From Synergistales bacterium (lineage in GTDB: Bacteria > Synergistota > Synergistia > Synergistales > Aminobacteriaceae), in the NCBI GenBank assembly GCA_025997935.1, contig BNVG01000014.1:1-25570 (forward strand): a stretch of DNA of 25,570 nucleotides. Reading direction: 5' to 3'. Each line of letters starts with the position of its first letter. The first letter of the stretch is position 1. Positions 8,243 to 17,136 of this stretch are shown here, one piece after another. Position numbers and translations under genes: made by a program. The notes under the pieces are model-generated. The model worked only from the letters and a program-made list of their open reading frames with translations. It was not told where the DNA came from and ran no database searches.

Positions 8243-9523
8243 TCAAATCAGCTTCGATTCAACGGTCCATATGTCCTTCGTCAGGTGCGGTTTCTCTATG
8301 TAGTAGTTCCATATCCACAGAAACCTCTCATATCGCATTTTACCCTTCTGGTCTCTTCGGTTCAGCATTTTGTAGCTCGCGTATTTAACATACTCCCAGA
8401 ACTTCTGTATCATTTTGAAGTTCCCGCTTACTCCGTAGTAATTGTAGTGACCAAGAAGCGATACCCTGACTATTTTCATCGTATCCGAGATTGGTTTAGT
8501 CAACCTTGACCTGAGCCACTCCTTTACTGCCGCTCTCTTCGCCTTCATTTTCTTCTTGCTCGTCCGCACGCCTACGCGGTATTTACCGCTTAGGGTATGC
8601 GTGTTGAAGAAGGTGAAGCCAAGAAAGTCAAAGTCTTCCTTTGTTCCTTTGAATCGCCCGAAAGGTAGTATGCGCGTCTTGTCCTCTGCGAGTTCTAAAC
8701 CGAATTTCTTCAGTCTGTCTTTGAGTAGTTGCATAGCAGTTCTCGCTTCGTTTTCATATTGGAACATCAGTATGAAATCATCGGCGTAACGCACATAGTG
8801 TACTTCACCCTTCAATTTCGCTTTCAGAACTTTCTCTACCCATAAATCTAAAGTGTAGTGAAGGTATACATTGGCAAGTACCGGCGAAATCAGACCGCCT
8901 TGCGGCGTTCCTAATTCGCTTTCTTTTCTTTCTGTTCCTTCCATTACGCCGGCTATCAAGAATCTCTTGATATATCGCAGAAAGTTCTTGTCGGCTATGT
9001 CATGCTCAAGAAACTTCATAAGCCAGTCATGGCTTACGTTGTCGAAGAACCCTTTAATATCCGCTTCCAGTATGTAGTTTACTTTGCGCGACATGAGGGT
9101 CTGGTTTATGACTTTTACTGCGTCATGAGCGCTTTGACCTGGTCTGAATCCATATGAACAGTCAAGAAAGCGCTCTTCATATATATCGCTCAGTATCCCG
9201 GACATCACGCCCTGTACTAACTTGTCCTCATACGACGGTATTCCGAGAGGGCGAGTTTTTCCATTTGCTTTAGGAATAAATACTCTTCTAACGGGTAACG
9301 GTTTATAGCTGAACTTCTTCATGCTTGCATTCAGGCTCGCAACGTTTTCATCCAACTTTTCTCCGTATTCGTCTTTGGTTACTCCGTCTACTCCTGTCGC
9401 TTTGTTTCTTGCCTGTTTGCGGTGTTCTTCCTTGAGTGAAACTTCATTGACACGATTCATCAGTGTTTCTAATCTCTTGTACTTGGCTGATTGATACCTT
9501 ATATCCTTCAGTTCATGTTCCAC
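8243..9523 (-). CDS. ltrA: Group II intron reverse transcriptase/maturase
   Basis: The 426-residue protein has the RT blocks in order: VFIPKANGKTRPLGIPSYED (81-100), FRPGQSAHDA (126-135), EADIKGFFDN (153-162), GTPQGGLISPVLANVY (205-220) and the catalytic YADD (246-249). A maturase domain X follows, with LLGHYNYYGVSGN. The protein ends soon after without the HNH endonuclease domain found in LtrA. It should therefore splice its intron and copy it into new sites, probably using nascent DNA ends as primers. The start is GTG at 9523, with AGGAGG about 13 nt upstream. All motifs look intact, so the element may be active. Confidence 0.93.
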   Translation of the reverse strand: MEHELKDIRYQSAKYKRLETLMNRVNEVSLKEEHRKQARNKATGVDGVTKDEYGEKLDENVASLNASMKKFSYKPLPVRRVFIPKANGKTRPLGIPSYEDKLVQGVMSGILSDIYEERFLDCSYGFRPGQSAHDAVKVINQTLMSRKVNYILEADIKGFFDNVSHDWLMKFLEHDIADKNFLRYIKRFLIAGVMEGTERKESELGTPQGGLISPVLANVYLHYTLDLWVEKVLKAKLKGEVHYVRYADDFILMFQYENEARTAMQLLKDRLKKFGLELAEDKTRILPFGRFKGTKEDFDFLGFTFFNTHTLSGKYRVGVRTSKKKMKAKRAAVKEWLRSRLTKPISDTMKIVRVSLLGHYNYYGVSGNFKMIQKFWEYVKYASYKMLNRRDQKGKMRYERFLWIWNYYIEKPHLTKDIWTVESKLI

Positions 9524-9689
9524 GGCTTTTAAGGAACCTCCTGTGTCCCGCGTGTTTCTCTTTAGGAAACGCTAATTTGTTATCCCCTTCGCTCCATGTG
9601 CTTTCACACACTTCATCACTACTATGAGATAATCCGACTTCTGACAGACCGTCAGGTTCACTCCATTTTCAAGATTTCATTTACCCTTA

Positions 9690-9768
<79 letters not shown>

Positions 9769-10073
9769 AGTCTGCCAGACCTCCCAGGTATGCGCGTACT
9801 ACCTTTGTATGCTCGCCACGCTCTTAGACCCCGACGGAACCTACTCACTCTCGCTTAACGAATGAGACATTGCTGTCTGCTGCGTCTGGAAACGCATCGA
9901 CTTCCGCTTATCACGATTACGGGGCTGAATCGCTTCACGCTTTCGCATTGCGGCTCTCATACTCCCATGCCTACGCTTAAACCTCACCTCACGGCTTTGG
10001 CTCCAAGGCTTGGTACTGACTGCTTGCTAAGCTTTGTCAGGTCGAGACTCTCACCCGGCTGTATTACGGGCAC

Positions 10074-10186
10074 CGAACTGGCGCAATCCAGAAACCGTCG
10101 TGGTCGAAGCGCTCTGTTTTGTCAGAGTCGCCGATAGGTTTTTCTATGTTGTCTTGCTGAATGTCAGCCTTGTTGGTTTTTGTCAT
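10074..10186 (-). pseudogene. 5' fragment of an unknown gene cut by the group II intron
   Basis: An ATG at 10186 with a strong AGGAGG 9 nt upstream opens a frame of 37 codons plus two bases before the predicted intron start. Reading on into the intron gives only R-C-P and then a stop. The peptide begins MTKTNKADIQQDN and contains ERFDHDGFW. The latter faintly recalls the N-terminus of Rpn-like PD-(D/E)XK nuclease/transposase proteins, but it is too short to assign. The rest of the gene is not found beyond the intron's 3' end, where the antisense of the YkvA gene lies. The fragment is thus a remnant rather than an intact interrupted gene. Confidence 0.55.
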
Positions 10187-10253
10187 GGACTTTCACCTCC
10201 TGATACTTACGTTTATTATACGGCATTACGCCTCAGATTGCTGCAAAAGTCAG

Positions 10254-10281
10254 GATATAGCGATAAACGGACGGATGTCAA
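10254..10281 (-). promoter_or_regulatory. Promoter driving the truncated gene and group II intron
   Basis: On the minus strand, TTGACA (10281-10276) is followed after 16 bp by TATATC (10259-10254). A second -10-like TATAAT lies nearer the start codon (about 10219-10214). Transcription from either would run through the gene fragment into the intron. Confidence 0.5.
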
Positions 10282-10296
10282 GGGGGTTTAGAATAT

Positions 10297-10329
10297 AAAA
10301 ATGCCATTCGCCTCTATGACGAATGGCAT
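10297..10329 (-). terminator. Rho-independent terminator of the dehydrogenase-TRAP operon
   Basis: A perfect 10-bp stem (ATGCCATTCG with CGAATGGCAT, arms 10301-10310 and 10320-10329) encloses 9 nt and is followed on the minus strand by TTTTTAT. It lies 30 bp after the dctM stop. Confidence 0.88.
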
Positions 10330-10358
10330 CGGCAAAAACAAAAGTTTGGCGGCTTACG

Positions 10359-11654
10359 CTACATCAGCTTCATCAACGTCGGCAGATACGTCGTCAAAAT
10401 CGGGAAGACACACAAAACGGCCAATGCGAGAACAGCCGCTATTATCAGCGGTATGGCGGGTTTGGCTATATCTTCCATAGTCAGCCCGCTGATGCGGGCG
10501 CCGACGAAGAGGTTTACGGCGACGGGGGGCGTCACCTGCCCTATGGCCAAGTTTACCGTCATCATAACGCCAAACCATATGGGATCCCAGTTCATAATGC
10601 GGATAATTGGAATGAGAATCGGCAGGAAGATATACATGATGGAGTTTGCGTCAAGCAGCATTCCCGCAAAGAGCAGGATTATATTGATCATAAGAAGAAT
10701 GACGGTGGGGTTAGACGATACGCCCAGCAAAACCCCCGCTATCTTGTCAATGAGACCGACTGTAGCGCCAAGCCATGAGTAGAGCCCGGCGCAGGCGACA
10801 ACCAGCATGACGACGGACGTCGAGACTACGCTTTCTCTAAGTATGTCGTACAGGATGCGAAACGTCAGAGTCCTGTATACAAAAAGTCCCACAAACAGCC
10901 CGTAAAAGGCCGCCACAGCCGCCGCCTCCGTCGGGGTGAACACGCCGCCGTAGATGCCGCCCAATATTATCACGGGGGTCATGAGTCCCCAAAAGGCGTC
11001 GGCGAGGCTTTTCAAAACCACGGCGGCGTTGCCCCTCGGCTGCCCCTTGTAGCCGTGGCGTCGGCTCATGAGATACACCGTGAAGCAGAGGAAGCCCGCC
11101 ACAATGAGACCCGGAATGACGCCCGCCGCGAACATAGCGCCCACGGACTGCTGCATAATGTCGCCGTAAACGATGAACGAAATGCTGGGCGGTATTATGA
11201 TGGCAAGCCCCGACGCCACGGAGACCGTCGCGGTCGCGAAGGCTTTGTCATACCCGGCCTGAGCCATGCTCGGGATAAGTATGAGCCCGATAGCCGCGAC
11301 CGTCGCGGGGCCCGACCCGCTAACCGCTCCCCAAAAAGCCGCGACCATGACCGTCGCTACCGCGAGGCCGCCCGTGACGTCGCCGACAATTTGTTTGATA
11401 AGCCCCACTATGCGCTCGGCTATGCCTACCTTTTCCATGATAATGCCGGCCAAAATGAAAAATGGAATGGCCAGCAGGGGAAACTTCGCTATATTGGCGA
11501 AGAAATTGTAGGAGAGCATCTGGTATCCCATGTCCCAGAGCCAAACGACGAGGAAGCTCGCAAATCCGAGCGAAACCCCTATGGGCACGCGCACGACGAG
11601 GGGGACAAGAAAAAGCGCCAACGTCCAAAAAACAGGGTCTTTAAGCAAAGGCAT
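10359..11654 (-). CDS. dctM: TRAP transporter large permease DctM
   Basis: The 431-residue product is a normal-length DctM, the large (about 12-segment) membrane subunit that couples sodium entry to uptake of an organic acid. The typical N-terminal VPIGVSLGFASFLV and IPFFILAGIIMEKVGIAERIV are visible. So are GAVSGSGPATVAAIGLILIPSM (about 110-131), IIPPSISFIVYGDI, GGIYGGVFTPTEAAAVAAFY and the C-terminal QVTPPVAVNLFVGARISG. It follows dctQ by 14 bp and is the last gene before a strong terminator. Confidence 0.95.
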   Translation of the reverse strand: MPLLKDPVFWTLALFLVPLVVRVPIGVSLGFASFLVVWLWDMGYQMLSYNFFANIAKFPLLAIPFFILAGIIMEKVGIAERIVGLIKQIVGDVTGGLAVATVMVAAFWGAVSGSGPATVAAIGLILIPSMAQAGYDKAFATATVSVASGLAIIIPPSISFIVYGDIMQQSVGAMFAAGVIPGLIVAGFLCFTVYLMSRRHGYKGQPRGNAAVVLKSLADAFWGLMTPVIILGGIYGGVFTPTEAAAVAAFYGLFVGLFVYRTLTFRILYDILRESVVSTSVVMLVVACAGLYSWLGATVGLIDKIAGVLLGVSSNPTVILLMINIILLFAGMLLDANSIMYIFLPILIPIIRIMNWDPIWFGVMMTVNLAIGQVTPPVAVNLFVGARISGLTMEDIAKPAIPLIIAAVLALAVLCVFPILTTYLPTLMKLM

Positions 11655-11668
11655 GATTTATCCCCTCT

Positions 11669-12142
11669 CTATTCGTAGGTGCCCTTGCGCATTATGTCGC
11701 GGCAGGACTGTAAAATACGGATTATTATCAACACGGAGAACACCGGAATCCCGGCTGAGTATATGGCCGTCGGTATGCCGAGCGCCTCCGACGTGACGCC
11801 GAGGTCAAGTTCGTCCAACACCTGAATGGACCCGAGCCAAGCGAGCAGCGAAAAAAACACCAAGCACATCGCGTTTGCTATGACAAAACTGATTTTTTTA
11901 AGGGGCAGCGGCATAAAGTCGTAGACAAAGGTCATCGAGAGATGGGCGTTTTTACGAAAGGCGACGGACGTTCCAAGCAGGACGATCCAGACAAACATGC
12001 TGATTGTAACCTCTTCCGTGAATGACAGCGGGTGAATTATGACATAACGCGTAATGACATTTAGAAACGTAATAGAAATCATAACGGCCAAAACCAAAGA
12101 GCCTAATATCTCCTCAAAATTATCGCATAATTTTTTCAGCAC
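11669..12142 (-). CDS. dctQ: TRAP transporter small permease DctQ
   Basis: This 157-residue membrane protein has four predicted transmembrane segments (about 14-34, 48-66, 84-106 and 126-146), as in DctQ subunits that pair with DctM. The conserved region around TRYVIIHPLSFTEEVTISMFVWIVLLGTSVAFRKNAHL, shown here in part by FTEEV and RKNAHL, is typical. The start is GTG at 12142, with AGGAGG 7 nt upstream; no ATG fits better. A strong stem-loop separates it from dctP. Confidence 0.92.
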   Translation of the reverse strand: MLKKLCDNFEEILGSLVLAVMISITFLNVITRYVIIHPLSFTEEVTISMFVWIVLLGTSVAFRKNAHLSMTFVYDFMPLPLKKISFVIANAMCLVFFSLLAWLGSIQVLDELDLGVTSEALGIPTAIYSAGIPVFSVLIIIRILQSCRDIMRKGTYE

Positions 12143-12176
12143 ACTACAACCTCCTAATATAAAAATAACCGTTAAA

Positions 12177-12205
12177 TAGGGGCAGACACGGCAGGTCTGC
12201 CCCTA
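12177..12205 (-). repeat. 11-bp perfect palindrome between dctP and dctQ
   Basis: Arms 12177-12187 and 12195-12205 (TAGGGGCAGAC and its reverse complement) are perfectly paired around a 7-nt loop. On the minus strand the downstream sequence is TTTAACGG, so it is not a classic terminator. A stable hairpin here could protect the dctP message or lower permease expression. The form TAGGGGCAGAC...GTCTGCCCCTA also resembles dispersed REP-like palindromes. Confidence 0.75.
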
Positions 12206-12228
12206 CGATAAAACGCGGATTTTGCGGC

Positions 12229-13320
12229 CTATTTTGCGGCTGCCATATCGGCCTCGGCCTGCTCGATGAGTTTCGCGCCTATCCTGTCGGTCCAGGAGGC
12301 CTTCACTTTCTTCGTCAGCTCGACAAACTGCGCCGTCTCCTCGGGTTTCAGGTCGGTTACAGTCATACCGACTTTCTTCAGCTCCGTGTTCCAGTCCGAG
12401 ACGACGCCCTCGGCCTTGCCGATGCTCTTCAGGTACTCGAGGTTCTTGCCGCCGTCGTTCTCATCGACGCCGACGCGAGCCAGAGCTATCTGATAAGCGG
12501 CGGCGTCCTTCGCGGCCTTGAGTATCAGATCCTGGTCCTCAGAGCTGAAGGAGAGCCAAACAATTGGGTTGACCACAAACATGGTCGGGTCGCCCATATA
12601 GTGCCAGTTGGTGACGTATTTGTTGAAATCGTAAACCTTGACGGGGAAGAAGGTGTTGATGGGGTTTTCCTGACCGTCGATAGTGCCCTGCTGCAACGAG
12701 GACATGGTGTCGCTCCAGGGCATGGCTACAGGGTTGGAGCCGAGAGCTGTGAACGTGTCGAGGAAAAGCTGGCTTCCGACGACGCGGAGTTTCAAACCTC
12801 CGAGGTCGGCCGGGGTGCGAATTTCCTTTTTGCTGTTCGTAAGCTCGCGGAATCCGTTCTCGCCGTAGCAAAGGAACTTGGCGCCCTTGGCCTCTATGGC
12901 CTCCGCGACCATCTTGCCGGATTTGCCGTGGGTTATCGCGTCCAAGGCCTTGTAGCGGTCGGGCTGACCTGACATGAAGAAGGGCAGGGCAAAGAGGTTC
13001 AGCTCGGGAATCTGGGGCGAGTAGTTGATCGTGGACTGACAGGCGAAGTCGATAGCGCCGTTGCGAAGAAGCATGAAGGCGTTCGTCTGCTTGCCTGCGC
13101 TCAGCTGAGCGTTCGGGTACACCTTGATGTTTATCTTGCCGTCGCTGCGCTCCCTGACAAGGTCGGCAAAATACGTCGCCCCCATGCCCCAGCCCGTGTT
13201 CAGATTGGGCACGATGTCGAGCTTATACTCCGCCTTATAGTCAGCCGCAGAAGCCGGCACAGCCGCCAAGAACACAAACAAAAAAACCGCAACCAACGCA
13301 AAAGCAAAAAATTTCCTCAT
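12229..13320 (-). CDS. dctP: TRAP transporter solute-binding protein DctP
   Basis: The 363-residue protein begins with a signal peptide (MRKFFAFALVAVFLFVFLAAVPASA, likely cut after ASA near residue 25), so it is periplasmic. The DctP family segments are present: GTGWGM-like NTGWGMGATYFADLV, LRNGAIDFA, LNLFALPFF and DLGGLKLRVVGSQLFLD. The arginine in LKLRVV is normally the one that binds the substrate carboxylate. GSNPVAMPWSDTMSSLQQG and TIDGQENP follow. The cargo is an organic acid by family. Its place right after lpd suggests a substrate or precursor of the adjacent 2-oxoacid dehydrogenase complex, which is inference. Confidence 0.95.
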   Translation of the reverse strand: MRKFFAFALVAVFLFVFLAAVPASAADYKAEYKLDIVPNLNTGWGMGATYFADLVRERSDGKINIKVYPNAQLSAGKQTNAFMLLRNGAIDFACQSTINYSPQIPELNLFALPFFMSGQPDRYKALDAITHGKSGKMVAEAIEAKGAKFLCYGENGFRELTNSKKEIRTPADLGGLKLRVVGSQLFLDTFTALGSNPVAMPWSDTMSSLQQGTIDGQENPINTFFPVKVYDFNKYVTNWHYMGDPTMFVVNPIVWLSFSSEDQDLILKAAKDAAAYQIALARVGVDENDGGKNLEYLKSIGKAEGVVSDWNTELKKVGMTVTDLKPEETAQFVELTKKVKASWTDRIGAKLIEQAEADMAAAK

Positions 13321-13346
13321 AATGATGTAACCTCCCTCTTTGATTT

Positions 13347-13368
13347 ACGCGCCTCCAATAAGGCGCGT
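13347..13368 (-). other. Intercistronic stem-loop between lpd and dctP
   Basis: An 8-bp perfect stem (ACGCGCCT with AGGCGCGT) encloses a 6-nt loop in the 67-bp gap. No T-run follows on the minus strand, so an RNA-processing or partial attenuation role is more likely than full termination. Confidence 0.5.
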
Positions 13369-13387
13369 TGACGCCAAACTTAGAAAA

Positions 13388-14770
13388 TCAGCGTTTAGGC
13401 AAGTGAATGGCCTTGCCAAAAGTGGCCAAAGCCGCCTCCGCTACGGCTTCTCCGACCGTCGGATGAGCGTGTATGGTTGTAATGATTTCGTCTAAGGTGG
13501 CCTCAAGCCTCAAAGCCAGCCCGCCCTCCCCTATCATGTCGGTGGCGGGGCCTCCCACGATATGAAGCCCCAAAACCTCGTCGTATTTCTCCTCGGATAC
13601 TATCTTGATAAGCCCGTTCGTATCCCCCGTTATGAGGCTTTTGCCGTTGGCCATGAGGGGAAAACGCCCAACGCGCACCCTGTACCCCGCGTCTCGCGCG
13701 TCCTCCTCCGACAACCCGACCGATGAGACCGCGGGTGACGTGTAAATGGCGCTCGGCACGGTCTTGTAGTCCATGACCACATCACGCCCCATTATGTTCT
13801 CCGCCGCTACTTCTCCCTCGCGGGAGGCCACGTGAGCCAGCATTATCTTGCTCGCGCAGTCGCCTATGGCGTAGACACACCTGACGCTCGTCTCGAGGCG
13901 ACCGTTTACAACGGGACGCCCTCTCGCCATTTCCACTCCTATCTCCTCAAGCCCCAAACCCTTCACGCAGGGACGTCGTCCGGTGGCGACAAGAAGTTTG
14001 TCGACCGTCAAATCTATCTCTTCGCGCCCGTCCGATATGTTAAGTTTAAGTTCGCCGCCGCTTTGCGCGACGCCGTTCAGCTTCGCCGCCGTGTGAAAGA
14101 CGACGCCCTTAGCCTCCAAAGAAGCCCTCAGTATCGCGGCAATCTCGGCGTCAACGTTCGGCAAAATCCTCGGCAACATCTCCACGACCGTGACGGCTAC
14201 GCCGAACGACGCGAAGACGGACGCGAACTCCACGCCTATGACCCCGCCCCCGGCTATCGCCACGCGCTTTGGCAAAGAATCCAAAGAAAGCGCCCCGTCG
14301 CTGGTGATTACGCCCTCTGAGTCAAGCCCCGGAATGGGCGGCATGGCAGGTTCTGAGCCCGTGGCTATGATAATGGCGTCGGCTTCGATTTTTTCCCCGC
14401 CGGCCTCCACGATGTTTGGCGAGGCGACGCGCCCCTCCGCAACAATTTTCCTTATCCCGTGAGAGCGCAACAAACCCTCGACGCCGCCTACGAGCTGGCT
14501 CACCACCGCGGCCTTGCGCTTCAAAATGGTCTGCCAGTCAAAGCGGATGTTGTCGGCGAATATCCCTATCCCCGGCCCCTCGTTTTTGATGGCCGAATAC
14601 AGCTCCGCTGAGTGAAGAAGCGCTTTTGTAGGGATGCAACCCACATTCAGGCACGTCCCGCCGAGCTTGTTTTTCTCTATGACGGTCACGGACGCCCCAA
14701 GGTGAGCGGCCCGTATCGCCGCCACATATCCACCCGGACCGCCGCCTATGACTACGATTTTTTTGCTCAA
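13388..14770 (-). CDS. lpdA: Dihydrolipoyl dehydrogenase (E3)
   Basis: E3 reoxidises the dihydrolipoyl arm of E2 and passes electrons through FAD to NAD. The 460-residue protein has the FAD-binding VVIGGGPGGYVAAIRAA (6-22), the redox disulfide GGTCLNVGCIPTK (C40, C45), an NAD-binding VAIAGGGVIGVEFASVF segment and the C-terminal active-site pair H436 and E441 in HAHPTVGEAVAEA. The start is TTG at 14770 with GGAGG 8 nt upstream. It lies 27 bp after the E2 gene and completes the complex. Confidence 0.96.
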   Translation of the reverse strand: MSKKIVVIGGGPGGYVAAIRAAHLGASVTVIEKNKLGGTCLNVGCIPTKALLHSAELYSAIKNEGPGIGIFADNIRFDWQTILKRKAAVVSQLVGGVEGLLRSHGIRKIVAEGRVASPNIVEAGGEKIEADAIIIATGSEPAMPPIPGLDSEGVITSDGALSLDSLPKRVAIAGGGVIGVEFASVFASFGVAVTVVEMLPRILPNVDAEIAAILRASLEAKGVVFHTAAKLNGVAQSGGELKLNISDGREEIDLTVDKLLVATGRRPCVKGLGLEEIGVEMARGRPVVNGRLETSVRCVYAIGDCASKIMLAHVASREGEVAAENIMGRDVVMDYKTVPSAIYTSPAVSSVGLSEEDARDAGYRVRVGRFPLMANGKSLITGDTNGLIKIVSEEKYDEVLGLHIVGGPATDMIGEGGLALRLEATLDEIITTIHAHPTVGEAVAEAALATFGKAIHLPKR

Positions 14771-14797
14771 AATATCAGCCTCCGCGCTATCTCTCTT

Positions 14798-16120
14798 CTA
14801 CAGCAAGAACAAGTCGGGGTTCTCGACCAATTCCTTAAACCGCGCCAAGAACGCCGCCGCATCCGCGCCGTCCAAAAGGCGATGGTCGGCGGTCATACAG
14901 AAGTTAGCCACGGGACGGACAACTACGCTCCCGTCTCTCACGACCGGCTTGTCGGTCGTGGCGCCGACGCCCAAGATAGCGGCCTCGGGCGCGTTGATTA
15001 TCGGGGTGAAGGAGCCCGTGCCAAACATGCCGAGGTTGGATATGGTGAACGTACCGCCCGATATTTGCTCAGGCGTAAGTCCTCCCGCGCGCGCCTTCTC
15101 GACAAGCTCGGCCCGTTCGGCGGCTATCTGAGTCAGGCTCTTTATCTGAATGTCCTTTACGTTAGGCACGATAAGTCCGCCCGGGAGCGCCACGGCGAAG
15201 CCGATGTTCACATTATCATGAAGGATATAAGCGCTTGGAGCGTCGTTTGTCACCTCTACGGACGCGTTTGCCATTGGGTATTCGAGGAGCAGTTTCGCGC
15301 AGAGCTTCATCAAAATGTCGTTGACCGAAATTTTGACGGCTGATTTTTTCGACGCCAACCGCTCGTTGTAAGAGGCTCTAAGGGCGTTCAGCTCGGTCAT
15401 ATCTATGTCCGCAAAATAATTGACGCTTGGGATCGTGGTGACGCTGTTCAGCATACGCTCGCAGATTATGCGGCGCATTTGAGTAATGGGCAGACGTTTA
15501 GCGGCACCTTTTTCACCCGCGCCCAAAACGGCCTGAACATCGGCCTTCATCACGCGCTTACCGTCGGCTCCTATAGAGACCAAGTCAACGCCGGCTTCGG
15601 CGGCCATCTTCGCAGCCACGGGCGACGCCTTCACCTTCGTTGCGGCGTCCGACATTTTGGCGTTTTCGACGTCGCGCGCGATTATGCGTCCTCCGGGACC
15701 CGTGCCCGTCACGCCCGCCAAATCCACGCCGCCGTCACGGGCTAATTTCTTGGCCTTTGGGGACGCGATTATACGCTCGCTCGGCGCGCGTGTGACGACG
15801 CCCGGCGCGGCCTGCTGCGTCGGGGTCTGAGATTCGTGGGTTGCCTCGCGGGTCGGCGCGGCTGTTTTTTCTATCTTTTCGCCCGCCTCTCCTATATATC
15901 CTACCGCGCCGCCAACCGGCACATCCTCTCCGTTTTGAACGGTAATATCTAATAAAATGCCGTCCGCCGGGCTTTCGACATCAACCGTCAGCTTATCGGT
16001 AGCGACGACGTAGAGAATTTCACCCTTCTTTACGGAGTCGCCGACTTTCTTTTTCCACTCCTGCACCGAACCGCTGTCCATTGTAAGACCCAGCTTCGGC
16101 ATGGTTATTGTCGTTGCCAT
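14798..16120 (-). CDS. 2-oxoacid dehydrogenase E2 (dihydrolipoyl acyltransferase), two E3-binding domains
   Basis: This 440-residue protein takes the acyl group from E1 on a swinging lipoyl arm and gives it to CoA. Residues 1-78 form a lipoyl domain with the modified lysine K43 in ATDKLTVDV. An Ala/Pro/Thr-rich linker follows. Two peripheral-subunit-binding domains then appear: about 118-153 (ASPKAKKLARDGGVDLAGV..GPGGRI) and about 166-200 (ASPVAAKMAAEAGVDLVSI..GKRVMKADV). The C-terminal catalytic domain carries H413 and D417 in the HRLLDG motif. Two binding domains are more than the usual one. It resembles acetoin (AcoC) and pyruvate dehydrogenase E2 proteins; the acyl substrate cannot be fixed from sequence. 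Confidence 0.94.
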   Translation of the reverse strand: MATTITMPKLGLTMDSGSVQEWKKKVGDSVKKGEILYVVATDKLTVDVESPADGILLDITVQNGEDVPVGGAVGYIGEAGEKIEKTAAPTREATHESQTPTQQAAPGVVTRAPSERIIASPKAKKLARDGGVDLAGVTGTGPGGRIIARDVENAKMSDAATKVKASPVAAKMAAEAGVDLVSIGADGKRVMKADVQAVLGAGEKGAAKRLPITQMRRIICERMLNSVTTIPSVNYFADIDMTELNALRASYNERLASKKSAVKISVNDILMKLCAKLLLEYPMANASVEVTNDAPSAYILHDNVNIGFAVALPGGLIVPNVKDIQIKSLTQIAAERAELVEKARAGGLTPEQISGGTFTISNLGMFGTGSFTPIINAPEAAILGVGATTDKPVVRDGSVVVRPVANFCMTADHRLLDGADAAAFLARFKELVENPDLFLL

Positions 16121-16137
16121 AGCCTGACCTCCGACTC

Positions 16138-17109
16138 CTACAGGATTTTTTTGACGGCGTTGTAAATGGTGTCCGCCGTGACGCGGTATGCCTGCTCTAA
16201 CGGGCGAGCGAACGGCACGGGGCAGAACGGAGCGCCCACGCGGACTATTGGGGCGTCTAAATAATCCATGCCCTCCTCGGCCACCGTGGCTACGACCTCC
16301 GCTCCAAATCCGCCCTGCTTCACGGCCTCATGCGCCACGCAAAGACGCCCGGTCTTGGCCACGGACTTCAGCACGGCTTCCTTGTCCCAGGGCGAAATGC
16401 TGCGAAGGTCGATAATCTCGGCCTTTATCCCCTCGGAGGCCAATTTGTCGGCGGCCTTCGCGGCGTGGTGCGTCATCATCGACCAGGTTACGATAGTGAG
16501 GTCGGCCCCCTCTCTGTCCACGCGAGCCTTGCCTATCTCGACAAGGTGTTCTCCCTCCGGCACGTCGCCCTTCATTGGGAAAAGCCCCTTGTGCTCGAAG
16601 TAGATAACGGGATTGTCGTCGCGTATGGCGGATTTTAAAAGCCCCTTGGCGTCCGCCGCGTTGGACGGAATGACGACCTTGAGCCCCGGTATATGGCCGA
16701 ACCAAGCCTCCACGCACTGAGAATGCTGCGCCGCCGCCTGATTCACTATGCCGTCCGGCGCGCGGACAACTACGGGAACCGTCTTCTGCCCGCCAAACAT
16801 GTAGTGCACCTTGGCCATTTGATTGAAAATCTCGTCCATGCACACGCCGATAAAGTCCGCGAAGTGCATATCCGCGACCGGGCGCATTCCGGCCAGAGCC
16901 GCGCCGACCGCGGAACCTATAATAGCCGTCTCGCTTATAGGCGTGTCCTTTATGCGCTCAAAGCCAAACTTGTCGGGAAGGCCCTTGAACTGCCCGAAGA
17001 TGCCGCCTTGCCTCGCGATGTCCTCGCCCATGACAAAAACAGACTGGTCGCGGTTCATCTCCTCTTCCATAGCTTCAAGAGTCGCCTGGGAAAAAGTTAT
17101 ATTTTTCAT
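16138..17109 (-). CDS. Thiamine-dependent 2-oxoacid/acetoin dehydrogenase E1 beta subunit
   Basis: The 323-residue protein is a full-length E1 beta subunit. It has VFVMGEDIARQGGIFG near the N-terminus, RIKDTPISETAIIGSAVGAALAG, and MHFADFIGVCMDEIFNQMAKVHYMFGG. The transketolase C-terminal part includes DLRSISPWDKEAVL and AHEAVKQGGFGAE. It binds the pyrimidine end of thiamine diphosphate opposite E1 alpha. The sequence is close to AcoB-type subunits (GVCMDEIFNQ, AAAQHSQ), but PdhB is an alternative. It is 27 bp after E1 alpha and 17 bp before E2. Confidence 0.94.
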   Translation of the reverse strand: MKNITFSQATLEAMEEEMNRDQSVFVMGEDIARQGGIFGQFKGLPDKFGFERIKDTPISETAIIGSAVGAALAGMRPVADMHFADFIGVCMDEIFNQMAKVHYMFGGQKTVPVVVRAPDGIVNQAAAQHSQCVEAWFGHIPGLKVVIPSNAADAKGLLKSAIRDDNPVIYFEHKGLFPMKGDVPEGEHLVEIGKARVDREGADLTIVTWSMMTHHAAKAADKLASEGIKAEIIDLRSISPWDKEAVLKSVAKTGRLCVAHEAVKQGGFGAEVVATVAEEGMDYLDAPIVRVGAPFCPVPFARPLEQAYRVTADTIYNAVKKIL

Positions 17110-17136
17110 CTGGATTCACCTCGAATTCGTACAGGT

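Noticed and set aside
9862..10291. Plus-strand open frames over the intron 5' half
   Set aside because: They overlap structured ribozyme sequence on the other strand and show no recognisable protein features.
16328..16843. Long open frames antisense or out of frame within the dehydrogenase genes
   Set aside because: They are low-complexity, Arg/Gly/His-rich translations shadowing well-conserved E1 beta coding sequence, a usual effect of moderately high GC.
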